Assembly: GCF_900172325.1 (NCBI RefSeq)
Contig: NZ_FWFR01000002.1
Location: forward strand, 124,001-188,000
Length of the DNA stretch: 64,000 nt
Source: Oceanibacterium hippocampi
GTDB lineage: Bacteria > Pseudomonadota > Alphaproteobacteria > Sneathiellales > Sneathiellaceae
Reading direction: 5' to 3'
The stretch's first letter is position 1, and each line of letters starts with the position of its first letter. Made by a program: the position numbers and the translations under genes. Positions 1 to 8,161 of this stretch are shown one piece after another. A model generated the notes under the pieces. It was not told the DNA's origin and did not search any database. It saw only the letters and a list, made by a program, of their open reading frames with translations.

Positions 1-554
1 CGGCCGTAGCCCGCCGGATCGCGCAGGAAGTCGATGATTTCCTTGAGCTCGTCCTTGGCCTCGTCGACCCCGGCGACATCGTCGAAGCTGACCCTGATGT
101 CGCGCTCGACATAGATCTTGGCCTTGCTCTTGCCGACGCTGAGCGCCCCGCCGAGCCCCTGGTTGCCGAGGACCCGGCGGAACAGGAAGAACCAGATGGC
201 GAAGAAGACCACGATCGGCATCAGCCACGACAGCAGGTTGCCGAGCATGGTGTCCTCGGGGATCGAGGAATATTCGACGCCGTGCTTCGACAGCAGGTCG
301 GCGAGCGCCGGGTCGACCCTGTTGACCGCGAACAGCGGGTGCTCGGCCGCCGCGCCGTCCTTCAGCCGGCCGCGGATGCGGTCGCCGCGGATATCGACCG
401 TGGCGATCTCGTCGTTCTCCAGATGCGCGACGAAGCTGCTGTAGGGGATGTCGACGACCGGCTCGCGGCTTTGCTGGAACACGGCCTGCACCAGCAGGAT
501 CGCGATCCCGGCGAGCACGGCGTACCAGATGTGGGCCTGGGTTTTCTTGTCCAT
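1..554 (-). CDS. ftsH: ATP-dependent zinc metalloprotease FtsH, N-terminal part (cut by window edge)
   Basis: Membrane-anchored AAA+ protease that degrades misfolded membrane and regulatory proteins. About 184 residues are visible. A short cytoplasmic N-terminus (MDKKTQAHIW) leads into a first membrane segment, a periplasmic region of about 75 residues, a second membrane segment (about residues 108-128) and the start of the AAA module (VSFDDVAGVDEAKDELKEI). This order is diagnostic for FtsH. The Walker motifs and the HEXXH zinc site lie beyond the left edge, so catalytic integrity cannot be judged. The ATG at 554 matches the usual FtsH N-terminus. Confidence 0.96.
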   Translation of the reverse strand, partial: MDKKTQAHIWYAVLAGIAILLVQAVFQQSREPVVDIPYSSFVAHLENDEIATVDIRGDRIRGRLKDGAAAEHPLFAVNRVDPALADLLSKHGVEYSSIPEDTMLGNLLSWLMPIVVFFAIWFFLFRRVLGNQGLGGALSVGKSKAKIYVERDIRVSFDDVAGVDEAKDELKEIIDFLRDPAGYG

Positions 555-630
555 GGTTCGATCGGCGACGGACCCCGGTGACGCCTGCGTTGCCGCCGCG
601 CCCGGGATCCGTCCTGCCGTGCGCCTCCGT

Positions 631-1455
631 TCAGCGAGACATGAAGACCGGCACGGTCATGTGGTGCAGCAGGTGCCGCGTGGCGCCGCCGAAGACCAGT
701 TCGCGGGTCCGCGAGTGGCCGTAGGCGCCCATCACCAGCAGGTCGATGTTCTGGTCGGCCGCCTCGTTCAGGATGACGTTGCCGACCTCCATGTCCTGGG
801 CGACCGCCTTGCGGACCTCGGCGCGAACGCCGTGCTGGGCGAGGTGCTGGCTGATGTCGGCCCCGGGCAGGTCGCCCTCGTCCTTCGAATTGACGGTCAG
901 CACGACGACCCGTTCGGCCTTCTGCAGGATCGGCAGCGCGTCATGGACGGCGCGGCTCGATTCCGCGGTCGGCCGCCAGGCGACGAGGACATTCCTGCCG
1001 ATCGTCTCGCTCTTCCCCGCGTAGGGCACGGTGATGACCGGCCGGCGGCTCGAGAAGGCGACGTCGCCGGTCAGGTCGAAATCGACATAGCCGGTTTCCT
1101 GCGGCTCGCCCGCCTGGCCGAGAAAGACCAGGTCGGCATAGAGCGCATGGTCGGCAATCAGGTCGGCGAGCGGGCCCTCGCGGAGCCGCCATTCGGCCGA
1201 GACGCCGGCGCGCCGGGTCAGCTCCTCGAAATTCTTCTTGGCTTTCGCCGCCGCCTCCTCGCTGCGCTGGCGGACCATGTCCCAGATCTCCTGCGAGATC
1301 GGCACCGCCGCGTAGGTCGGCATCTGCACCGGCGTGATCACGAACAGGCCGACGACATGGGCGTCGTGGGCCTGCGCCAGGTTGGCCGCCATGTTGAGAC
1401 GCTTGGCGAAAAACTTGTCGTTGTCGCAATGGACGAGGATGCTCTTGATGGTCAT
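631..1455 (-). CDS. universal stress protein, two tandem USP domains
   Basis: Cytoplasmic stress protein of 274 aa, about twice a single UspA, so two tandem domains (about 1-140 and 150-274). The second domain keeps the nucleotide-binding signature: GAYGHSRTRELVFGGAT near the C-terminus fits the family pattern G-x2-G-x9-G(S/T). The first half is degenerate, as is common in tandem Usps. The reading frame stays open upstream, but ATG 1455 (MTIKSILVHCDND) begins exactly at the first beta strand of the fold, so I chose it. A perfect FNR/FixK-type box lies about 100 nt upstream, suggesting induction under low oxygen. The physiological client is unknown. Confidence 0.9.
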   Translation of the reverse strand: MTIKSILVHCDNDKFFAKRLNMAANLAQAHDAHVVGLFVITPVQMPTYAAVPISQEIWDMVRQRSEEAAAKAKKNFEELTRRAGVSAEWRLREGPLADLIADHALYADLVFLGQAGEPQETGYVDFDLTGDVAFSSRRPVITVPYAGKSETIGRNVLVAWRPTAESSRAVHDALPILQKAERVVVLTVNSKDEGDLPGADISQHLAQHGVRAEVRKAVAQDMEVGNVILNEAADQNIDLLVMGAYGHSRTRELVFGGATRHLLHHMTVPVFMSR

Positions 1456-1553
1456 GTCGTTTCCTGTTCTTTGCCTGTTTCGTTGCGCCGCTGTTCGCGA
1501 CGTCGCCTGGGGCGTTCTCGGAAACACTATGGCAATGCGTGCGGCGACCCGCC

Positions 1554-1567
1554 TTGATCGTGATCAA
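1554..1567. promoter_or_regulatory. FNR/FixK-type binding site upstream of the usp gene
   Basis: TTGATcgtgATCAA is a perfect match to the Crp/Fnr-family anaerobic box TTGAT-N4-ATCAA. It lies 98 bp upstream of the usp start codon and is the only site of this form I noticed in the window. Members of this regulator family are known to control usp genes in other proteobacteria. Which paralogue binds here is inference. The remaining DNA from 1568 to the tRNA at 1751 is GC-rich and shows nothing else I can name. Confidence 0.75.
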
Positions 1568-1750
1568 GGGCGATGACGACGCCGAAACTGCAACCGACAG
1601 CGCCCGGGGGGCGGGCGACCGGCGCCGGCGCGGTGGCCCGGGGGCAAACGTGAACGGGCCCGGGCCGGGACGCGGGGGAGCGCTGGACGGCCTTCCCTCA
1701 TCCCGTTATATGGGGGCCGTTCGTCCGAATGTCGCGGCACCGGACAGGCG

Positions 1751-1840
1751 GGATGGGTGGCCGAGCGGTTGAAGGCACCGGTCTTGAAAACCGGCAGGCG
1801 TTAGCGCGTCTCGTGGGTTCGAATCCCACCCCATCCGCCA
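1751..1840 (+). tRNA. tRNA-Ser (anticodon UGA)
   Basis: A 90-nt class II tRNA. The acceptor arm GGATGGG pairs with CCCATCC, followed by discriminator G and an encoded CCA end. The anticodon loop reads CTTGAAA with TGA as anticodon. There is a long variable arm, and the T-arm GTGGG-TTCGAAT-CCCAC is perfect. The identity follows from the anticodon and the serine-type variable arm. An AT-richer gene follows at 2017, as is common at tRNA insertion hot spots, but I found no duplicated tRNA 3' end. Confidence 0.97.
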
Positions 1841-2016
1841 TTTACCGTCATTTGCCGCCGACAGTTCTCTATTGGTCGAAATTGCGACCGATTACCGCCG
1901 ACGACTGCCCCATCATTGAACAGCATAAGCGCCGACGATTGCCTAAACTGTCGATTCGATATCGCGCTCGAACTGTATGCAGTTACTATCGCGACAAGAG
2001 AGGGGATGATCGACGT

Positions 2017-2988
2017 ATGAATCGACCGCGTATAACTTTCGACACTAATTGTTTCATCAACCTTTTCGACCGTGAAAGTCGCTCCGCGACATCAGTTTCT
2101 GAAATTGAGAAGCTCGTCTGCTATGCGTTTGACGGAAAAGCAGAAATCTCGGTCACGACCCGGCTGGAAACGGACCTCGAGCAGGACAAGAACGAGGAGC
2201 GCCGCAGCGCTTTTATCGCGATGCTCAAGATGTTTCCGGTTATTCCGTCCATCGGACGTTGGGACGTTTCCCGGTGGGATGAGGATTTTTTCGCTCACCA
2301 GACGTCGGGCCGTCTTAACGAAGAAATTCGGCAAATCCTCTCACCGGGCCTGACGCCGGATTCTTCCCGTTACAGCAACAAGATCAACGATATTGAACAC
2401 TTGGCAGGACATGTGCTCGATAAGCGGGATATCTTCGTTACCGACGACAAGGGTATCCTACGGAAGCGTGATCAATTGGAGGGGCTAGGAATCATCGTGA
2501 TGCGCCCCTCAGATTGTGTCGCTTATATCGATGAGATTGTCTTCCGATCAAAACCTCGTACCTTTCCCTCCGACGACATTCCACCGAATTATCACTCGCC
2601 TGCTCTGCATGGCTCGGTAACGTTTGACTACACGAACAATAACCACGTCTTCGCAATCGGCGAAGGAGAACACCTTTTCGAGACCAAGTGGACGAAGGCC
2701 AGCAATAACTCGATCCATGTCTATTCAGACAGTGGGAGCATCCAGGCTTTGGCTCTCGCAAAGGGAGTATTCTCAATCCCGGACATAAGAGATGCTGAAG
2801 TCTACGATTTTTCGTCGAGGGTACGTACTCCCCAAATTGGGGAAATAGTTGTTTGGCGCAACGTCAACGGGCTTTATGCCGCAACGCGGGGGTTGGCGAT
2901 CACCGACGACACTCGCGGTGATACGACAAACAACCTGACGATCGACTATGTGATCCTAGGCGAAGGCGGGCGTGACTTTTCGGCCTAG
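2017..2988 (+). CDS. PIN-domain-like ribonuclease with a C-terminal domain of unknown function; orphan, AT-richer gene
   Basis: A 323-aa protein. Residues 1-165 look like a PIN nuclease. An acidic residue sits after the first strand (FDTNCFINLFD, D9), with acidic candidates at E51-E55, D125 in KINDIEHLAGHVLD, and D143/D144 in the typical FVTDDKGIL strand. Residues about 198-318 form a second beta-rich domain with conserved-looking blocks ETKWTKASNNSIHVYSD, DFSSRVRTPQIGEIVVWRN and YAA. I recall similar tails on other predicted defence or toxin proteins but cannot confirm this. Start: ATG 2017 with an AGGGG-like site upstream; the frame stays open through the tRNA, which cannot be coding. The base composition is clearly less GC-rich than the neighbours, and no antitoxin gene is adjacent. 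Function inferred: RNA or DNA cleavage, possibly defence. Confidence 0.8.
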   Translation: MNRPRITFDTNCFINLFDRESRSATSVSEIEKLVCYAFDGKAEISVTTRLETDLEQDKNEERRSAFIAMLKMFPVIPSIGRWDVSRWDEDFFAHQTSGRLNEEIRQILSPGLTPDSSRYSNKINDIEHLAGHVLDKRDIFVTDDKGILRKRDQLEGLGIIVMRPSDCVAYIDEIVFRSKPRTFPSDDIPPNYHSPALHGSVTFDYTNNNHVFAIGEGEHLFETKWTKASNNSIHVYSDSGSIQALALAKGVFSIPDIRDAEVYDFSSRVRTPQIGEIVVWRNVNGLYAATRGLAITDDTRGDTTNNLTIDYVILGEGGRDFSA

Positions 2989-3043
2989 TTTTTGAGTAGG
3001 TGAATCATACATTAACAGTTTCCGCCCACCCTGCTCTCGCCCC

Positions 3044-4027
3044 CTACCCTTGCGCGGCCTCGGCGATGAGCGCGAAGGAGTGGAGCCGTTTCGCCGGGTC
3101 GAACAGGTCCGAGACGACCATCACCTCGTCCGCCCCGGTCCGCGCGACCAGCGCGTGGAGGCCGTCGCGCACCGCCGCCGGCCCGCCGATGACGCTGCAG
3201 GCGAGCATTTCCGAGACATGCGCCTTTTCCTGCGGCGACCAGTAGTTGTCGATGTCGTCGATCGGCGGCTGGGTCAGCTTGCGGGCGCCGCGGATCAGGT
3301 TGGTGAACGACATCTGCTTCGAGGTCGCAAGGTAGCGCGCCTCCTCGTCGGTGTCCGCGGCGATGACGTTGGCGCCGACCAGCACATAGGGTTCCGCCAG
3401 CTGCTCGGAGGGCTTGAAGCGCTCCCGATAGATGGCGATCGCCCGGTCGAGCGCCGCCGGCGCGAAATGCGAGGCGAACCCGAAGGGCAGGCCGAGCTCG
3501 GCCGCGAGGTGGGCACCGAACAGGCTCGAGCCCAGGATCCAGAGCGGCACCTCGGTGCCGGAGCCCGGCACCGCCTCGATCCGCTGGCCGGGCTGCACCG
3601 GGCCGAGGAACGCCTGCAGTTCCATCACGTCGTTCGGGAAACGGTCGGCGTTGGCCGGATCGCGGCGCAGCGCCCGCAGGGTGAACTGGTCGGTGCCGGG
3701 CGCCCGCCCGAGCCCGAGGTCGATACGCCCGGGAAAGAGCGTCGCCAGCGTGCCGAACTGTTCGGCGATCACGTAGGGCGCGTGATTGGGCAGCATGATG
3801 CCGCCGGCGCCGACCCGGATCGACGTGGTCGCGGCCGCGATATGCTGGATCACCAGCGCGGTCGCCGCCGTGGTGACGGTCGGCATGTTGTGATGCTCGG
3901 CGACCCAGATCCGCCGGTAGCCATGGGCCTCGGCATGGCGGCCGAGATCGCGCGCCTCGTCGAGCGCCGTGCGGCGGTCCGATCCCTCGCGGACCCGCCC
4001 CAGTTCGAGAACGGACAATGCAACCAT
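3044..4027 (-). CDS. LLM-class flavin-dependent oxidoreductase (luciferase-like)
   Basis: A 327-aa single-domain TIM-barrel flavin monooxygenase of the bacterial-luciferase superfamily. It contains the subgroup blocks [12 protein letters not shown] (about residues 38-49), [22 protein letters not shown] and [15 protein letters not shown], typical of the LLM class F420/FMN-dependent MsnO8/YhbW-like group. The substrate cannot be read from sequence. A good ribosome site (GAAGGAAGG) lies 6 nt upstream of ATG 4027. The gene is monocistronic between the PIN gene and the divergent TVP38-like gene. Confidence 0.9.
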   Translation of the reverse strand: MVALSVLELGRVREGSDRRTALDEARDLGRHAEAHGYRRIWVAEHHNMPTVTTAATALVIQHIAAATTSIRVGAGGIMLPNHAPYVIAEQFGTLATLFPGRIDLGLGRAPGTDQFTLRALRRDPANADRFPNDVMELQAFLGPVQPGQRIEAVPGSGTEVPLWILGSSLFGAHLAAELGLPFGFASHFAPAALDRAIAIYRERFKPSEQLAEPYVLVGANVIAADTDEEARYLATSKQMSFTNLIRGARKLTQPPIDDIDNYWSPQEKAHVSEMLACSVIGGPAAVRDGLHALVARTGADEVMVVSDLFDPAKRLHSFALIAEAAQG

Positions 4028-4359
4028 GTCGGCCTTCCTTCACGCGTTCGCGGCGACGGCCGGCCCTGCCGGGGGTCGCCGCCGATCCCTACCGCGGAAT
4101 AGTCATATAGGCCCGGCGCGGCGGCGCAAGGAGCGATCGCCGGCGGGCAGCAGCTTCCCGCCAGCGGGCCGGATCGCATCCGCCCTCTTGCCCCCTCCTC
4201 GCCCCCGTCCCCGCCCACGTCCCTGCCCGCTCACCCACACGTGATCGCGGCGAGGCGCGCCGGGCGGTGACCGGCCGCGGCGGGCATGATACGGACGAAG
4301 TGTCGGGTTGCGCTGTTCCAGCCATGCGCCCCGCCCCGAACGACGGGAGGTTCCGGCCG

Positions 4360-5034
4360 ATGGGCCGACTGTCAGCCGCACAGCATGCCAGCATCCGGGC
4401 CGCGCTGCTCGTTGCCGTCGTCTGGGGCGTCGCCGTCGTGCTGTTCATCGGCCTGTTCGAGGATCCCTCGCCCGAGGCCTTCAAGAACCTCGTGATCTCC
4501 TGGGGCGAATGGGGCGTGCTCGCCGCCATCCTGCTGATGGTGCTGCATTCCTTCCTGCCGTTCCCGGCCGAACTCGTGGCGCTCGCCAACGGCATGTGCT
4601 TCGGACCGCTCTGGGGCACCGTGATCACCTGGGTCGGCGCGATGCTCGGCGCCATGCTGGCCTTCGCGCTCAGCCGCCGCTTCGGACGCCCCTTCGTCGA
4701 CCGCATGCTGACCCGGCGGAGCTGGAGCCTGGTCGACGAGTGGCTGACCCGGCATGGCGCCGGCAGCTTCTTCGTCAGCCGCTTCATCCCGGTGATCGCC
4801 TTCAACCTGATCAACTACGCCGCCGGCCTGACCAGGCTGTCCTGGTGGACCTTTCTCTGGACGACCGCGATCGGCATCCTGCCGATGACCGTGCTGATGG
4901 TCCTGCTCGGCGCCGGCATGCACGAACTGCCGCTCTGGCAGTGGCTGCTGCTGATCGTGGGCGGCCTCGCGCTCTGGCTGGTCGCGCACTGGATCGGGGC
5001 GCGACGGGCGCGGAAGATCGACCGTTCCGCGTGA
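4360..5034 (+). CDS. TVP38/TMEM64-family (SNARE-associated, DedA-like) inner-membrane protein
   Basis: A 224-aa polytopic membrane protein. It has about five hydrophobic segments and the family blocks FPAELVALANGMCFGPLWGT (about residues 69-88) and FFVSRFIPVIAFNLINYAAG (about 138-157), which form the re-entrant core of the DedA/VTT superfamily. Members are implicated in phospholipid or lipid-carrier translocation, but the substrate here is unknown. The frame is open from 4267, but ATG 4360 has a GGGAGG ribosome site 9 nt upstream and starts just before the first membrane helix. Confidence 0.85.
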   Translation: MGRLSAAQHASIRAALLVAVVWGVAVVLFIGLFEDPSPEAFKNLVISWGEWGVLAAILLMVLHSFLPFPAELVALANGMCFGPLWGTVITWVGAMLGAMLAFALSRRFGRPFVDRMLTRRSWSLVDEWLTRHGAGSFFVSRFIPVIAFNLINYAAGLTRLSWWTFLWTTAIGILPMTVLMVLLGAGMHELPLWQWLLLIVGGLALWLVAHWIGARRARKIDRSA

Positions 5035-5334
5035 CGTCCGGCGGCCTTGTGGCAATCCGTCACGGCCGGCGCGTCTTGAACGCTTTTTCCCTGATGCCCA
5101 TCTGGAACCACAAGCCGGTGGCGGACGTTTCCCGTCCGAACAAAGCCGGTCTTCACAGCCACGCCGGCAGGCATCGGAACGGTGAGCAGCGCGCGTTTTC
5201 GCGCGGCACGGTGTCGACAGGGAGCGAAACGTTAGCATTTGTTAATGTTTCCTCGGCCACAGTGGGCCGCGCCCGGAACGGGCGCCCGCGAACCGGACCG
5301 AAGCGCGGCTCGTCAGAAGGATATGGGGACATCG
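5035..5334. other. intergenic stretch with an AT-rich promoter-like patch
   Basis: About 300 bases between the TVP38-like gene and a doubtful small ORF. No RNA gene or repeat is visible. The only notable part is an AT-rich patch around 5229-5252 containing TTAGCATTTGTTAATG, which could be a promoter for rightward transcription. I could not assign -35 and -10 boxes with confidence. Confidence 0.3.
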
Positions 5335-5559
5335 ATGGAACTCGCGGGAAATCGTCCGACTGCACCGACCAAAGGCACCACTTCCGGAAACGGCATGACC
5401 ATCCTGCCGGAACCGGCGGCAACGCCCCTGTCGCCGCCACGCGATCCGCGCAACTGCTCGCCCAGGGCCTGGAAACGTGCCTTCGAGACCAAACGGCGCT
5501 TCGTCACCGGGGCCAGCAACCGGGCGGCCGCCGCACCGGTCGAGCCGGCCGACGACTGA
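5335..5559 (+). CDS. possible small hypothetical protein
   Basis: A 74-aa frame (MELAGNRPTAPTKG...) rich in Pro, Ala and Thr, with a basic stretch RAWKRAFETKRRF in its second half. No signal peptide, membrane segment or known domain. A GGGGA element lies about 5 nt before ATG 5335, with another in-frame ATG at 5323. It fits between the TVP38-like gene and the convergent TRAP operon and follows an AT-rich patch, which mildly favours expression. It may be spurious. Confidence 0.35.
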   Translation: MELAGNRPTAPTKGTTSGNGMTILPEPAATPLSPPRDPRNCSPRAWKRAFETKRRFVTGASNRAAAAPVEPADD

Positions 5560-5569
5560 TCCGCCCGGA

Positions 5570-6934
5570 TCAGCCGTAGATCTGACGCGGCAGCCAGAGC
5601 ACCAGTTCGGGGAAGACGATGCAGAGGAACAGCCCGATCGCCTGGATCACCAGGAACGGCAGGGCCGCGCGGAAGATCACCGCCATCGACACCTCGGGCG
5701 GCGAGACGCTCTTCAGGTAGAACAGCGCATAGCCGAAGGGTGGCGACAGGAACGACATCTGCATGTTCACCATGTAGACGATGCCGAACCAGAGCGGCAC
5801 GTCGGCCGGCGCCACCCCCGGCAGGCCGAACAGGCCGTCCCAGGTCAGCGTCATCATGATCGGCGCGAAGATCGGCACCGCCAGCAGCAGGATGCCGACC
5901 CAGTCCAGGAACATCCCGAGCAGGACCAGGATGATCATCATGATCAGCAGGATGCCGTACGGTCCGAAGCCGGTGCCGACGAGCGCGTCGGTGACGAACT
6001 TCTGGCCGCCGTTGACGATGTAGAAGCCGACGAAGATCGAGGCGCCGAAGATGATCCAGAGCACCATCGAGGAGGCCTTGAGCGTCGTGTTCGCCGCCTC
6101 TTTGATCGTCTGCCACGACAGCCGGCGGTGCATGCCGGCGACGAACAGCGCCCCGAAGGTGCCGATGCCGGCCGCCTCCACCGGGGTCGCGACGCCGGAG
6201 AAGATGACGCCCAGGACCAGGATCACCAGCATGATCGGCGCCGCCATGCCGCCGACCAGCCGGATCTTCTCGCGCGTCGAGATGCGTTCCTCGACCGGCA
6301 GCGCCGGCCCCATCGCCGGGTTCATGTAGCTGCGCCCGACGACATAGAGGATGTACATGCCCGACAGCAGCAGGCCCGGAATGACCGCGCCGACGAACAG
6401 CTCGCCGACCGACTGCTGGGCGACGACGGCGAACAGGATCGCCAGGATCGACGGCGGGATCAGGATCCCGAGGGTGCCGCCGGCGAGGATCGCGCCGCAG
6501 GCCAGTTCCTTGTTGTAATGGCGCTTCAGCATCGCCGGCAGCGCGATCAGGCCCATCGCCACTTCGGCCGCGCCGATCACGCCGACCATGGCGGCCAGGA
6601 TCGTCGCCGCGATGATGGTCGCCGCGGCCAGCCCGCCCTTCAGCCCGCCGAGCAGCTTGTAGATGACGTCGAACATCTGTTCGATCAGCCCGGCGCGTTC
6701 GAGCATCGCCGCCATGAAGATGAACAGCGGGATGGCCGACAGCTGGTAGTCGGTCATGTAGGGGAAGATCCGCGACGGCAGGATGTTCAGGATCTGCGCG
6801 TTGCCGAACAGGAACAGGAACACGCAGGCCAGTCCGCCGGTGACGAAGGCGAGCGGCAGGCCGGCCATCAGCAGGATGCCGAGCGAGCCGAACATCAGCA
6901 GTGTCAGCCAGCCGATCTCGATTTCGAGGCCCAT
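5570..6934 (-). CDS. dctM: TRAP transporter large permease (DctM family)
   Basis: A 454-aa inner-membrane protein with about 12 hydrophobic segments. It is the Na+- or H+-coupled translocation subunit of a tripartite ATP-independent periplasmic transporter. DctM features include GLPLAFVTGGLACVFLF near the N-terminus, AGGTLGILIPPSI in the middle and FLSPPFGYALFYL near the C-terminus. Length is normal for the family. ATG 6934 has GGAGG about 10 nt upstream, and the gene starts 3 nt after the dctQ stop, so the two are co-transcribed. The operon order is dctP-dctQ-dctM. Confidence 0.95.
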   Translation of the reverse strand: MGLEIEIGWLTLLMFGSLGILLMAGLPLAFVTGGLACVFLFLFGNAQILNILPSRIFPYMTDYQLSAIPLFIFMAAMLERAGLIEQMFDVIYKLLGGLKGGLAAATIIAATILAAMVGVIGAAEVAMGLIALPAMLKRHYNKELACGAILAGGTLGILIPPSILAILFAVVAQQSVGELFVGAVIPGLLLSGMYILYVVGRSYMNPAMGPALPVEERISTREKIRLVGGMAAPIMLVILVLGVIFSGVATPVEAAGIGTFGALFVAGMHRRLSWQTIKEAANTTLKASSMVLWIIFGASIFVGFYIVNGGQKFVTDALVGTGFGPYGILLIMMIILVLLGMFLDWVGILLLAVPIFAPIMMTLTWDGLFGLPGVAPADVPLWFGIVYMVNMQMSFLSPPFGYALFYLKSVSPPEVSMAVIFRAALPFLVIQAIGLFLCIVFPELVLWLPRQIYG

Positions 6935-6937
6935 CGC

Positions 6938-8059
6938 CTATGCCCTCCGACCGCGGAGCAACAGCAGATCCTTGATCAGGCGGGCGATCCCCTGCAGCAG
7001 GATCAGCGCCGCGCCGAGCGCGATCATCGACTTCACCGGCCAGTACTGGATGCCCCATTCGGAGAAGGACACCTCGGCGACCCGGATCGAGTCATGCGCG
7101 AAGATCCAGCCCGTGACCAGCAGCGTGCCGGTGAAGATGAAGAAGGACGTCGAGGTGACGATATCGGTGATCACCTTCGCGCGGGCCGACATCATGCCGT
7201 AGATCACGTCGACCCGGACATGGCTGTCCTCGCGCAGCGCGTAGCCGCCGGACAGCAGATACTGCATGCCGAACATCAGGAACATGCCCTCGTGGGCCCA
7301 GTTGGTCGGCGAGTTGAAGACATAGCGGGCGACCACCTCGTAGTAGTAGACGAAGACCGCGATCAGCGACCAGTAGCTCACGAACTCCCCGACGAAGCCG
7401 TTCAGGCGGTCGATGATGTTGGTGAAGCCCGAGCGGACGTTCTGGGTCGGGTCGCCGGCGGCCAGCGCCTCCTCGGCCGCCTGGATCGCCTGCTCGGTCG
7501 CCGACGGCCCCTCCGGCAGCGGCTCGCGCTCCCGGCAGCGGCGGTAGAGCCGCGGCAGCAGGACGGCGTCGAGGATCAACCCAGCGAGCATCACCAGCGC
7601 GGCACCGAGCGAGACATTCCGCCAGAAGCCGAGCTCGGCGTCCGCCGCCTCGTGACGGGTGACGGCATCGGCGAGATCGGCCCTCGCCTTCTCCAGCATC
7701 GCCGGCGCCCCGTCGCGCCCGGCCTTCACGAAGCCTTCCGCGCGCTCGACCAGGAATTCCGCCGACAGCTGGTCGTTGCGGGCCGCCGACAGCCCCTCGC
7801 GGGCGGTCCGTTCCTCGACATTGCCGAACAGGATGATGATGAAGAGCGGGACGTAGAGGACGCCGAGCCAGCTCTTCAGATAGAAGCGATGCAGGCCGAC
7901 GAAACCGCCGCAGACCAGCATCAGGTAGGCGAAACTGAGCGAGATGCCGCCGGAGCGGCGCGCGTCCTGGCGCCGCGCGATGAACATGGCGATCAGCGGG
8001 AAGACGATCAGCCCGCCCCAGTACAGCCAGTGCGGCAGGACGAAATTCAGCGAAGGCAT
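6938..8059 (-). CDS. dctQ: TRAP transporter small permease (DctQ) with an N-terminal TM2-like extension
   Basis: The C-terminal third (about residues 205-370) is a DctQ small permease with four membrane helices and the typical blocks EVVARYVFNSPTNWAHE and LREDSHVRVDVIYG. At 373 aa it is about twice the usual 160-200 aa. The extra N-terminus has a first hydrophobic helix (about 11-27) and a TM2-like pair of helices with GGFVGLHRFYL at 51-61. A charged, probably helical linker (about 80-145, rich in Glu, Ala and Arg) and one more membrane helix (about 150-172) follow. Start ATG 8059 (MPSLNFVLPH) is preferred because the upstream frame is arginine-rich and crosses an intergenic hairpin. A sensory or assembly role for the extension is a guess. 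Confidence 0.88.
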   Translation of the reverse strand: MPSLNFVLPHWLYWGGLIVFPLIAMFIARRQDARRSGGISLSFAYLMLVCGGFVGLHRFYLKSWLGVLYVPLFIIILFGNVEERTAREGLSAARNDQLSAEFLVERAEGFVKAGRDGAPAMLEKARADLADAVTRHEAADAELGFWRNVSLGAALVMLAGLILDAVLLPRLYRRCREREPLPEGPSATEQAIQAAEEALAAGDPTQNVRSGFTNIIDRLNGFVGEFVSYWSLIAVFVYYYEVVARYVFNSPTNWAHEGMFLMFGMQYLLSGGYALREDSHVRVDVIYGMMSARAKVITDIVTSTSFFIFTGTLLVTGWIFAHDSIRVAEVSFSEWGIQYWPVKSMIALGAALILLQGIARLIKDLLLLRGRRA

Positions 8060-8100
8060 CTGTAACCGGCCCCGATCAGGACGTTCGCGACGGCGCGGGA

Positions 8101-8116
8101 GGAATCCCGGGATTCC
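8101..8116. repeat. perfect palindrome between dctP and dctQ
   Basis: GGAATCCCGGGATTCC is a 16-nt perfect palindrome. With one mismatch the stem extends further (GGG at 8097-8099 against CCC at 8118-8120). It lies in the 102-nt gap between the dctP stop and the dctQ start. In TRAP operons an intercistronic hairpin often leaves more binding-protein mRNA than permease mRNA; that role here is inference. A protein-binding site is the alternative. Confidence 0.5.
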
Positions 8117-8161
8117 CCCCACGCACGCCCGAAACCACAAAGCACATGCATGACCCGACGG

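Noticed and set aside
1729-2016. N-terminal extension of the PIN-like frame through tRNA-Ser
   Set aside because: It would translate the tRNA gene; the domain begins at ATG 2017.
1801-3043. Possible genomic-island attachment duplication of the tRNA-Ser 3' end
   Set aside because: I searched by eye for a repeat of GGTTCGAATCCCACC downstream of the PIN gene and found none; no integrase gene is present.
5477-8065. 862-aa open frame antisense to the dctMQ genes
   Set aside because: It is extremely rich in Arg, Asp, Gln and His, has no domain, and lies opposite clear membrane transporters. It is a shadow of GC-rich third positions.
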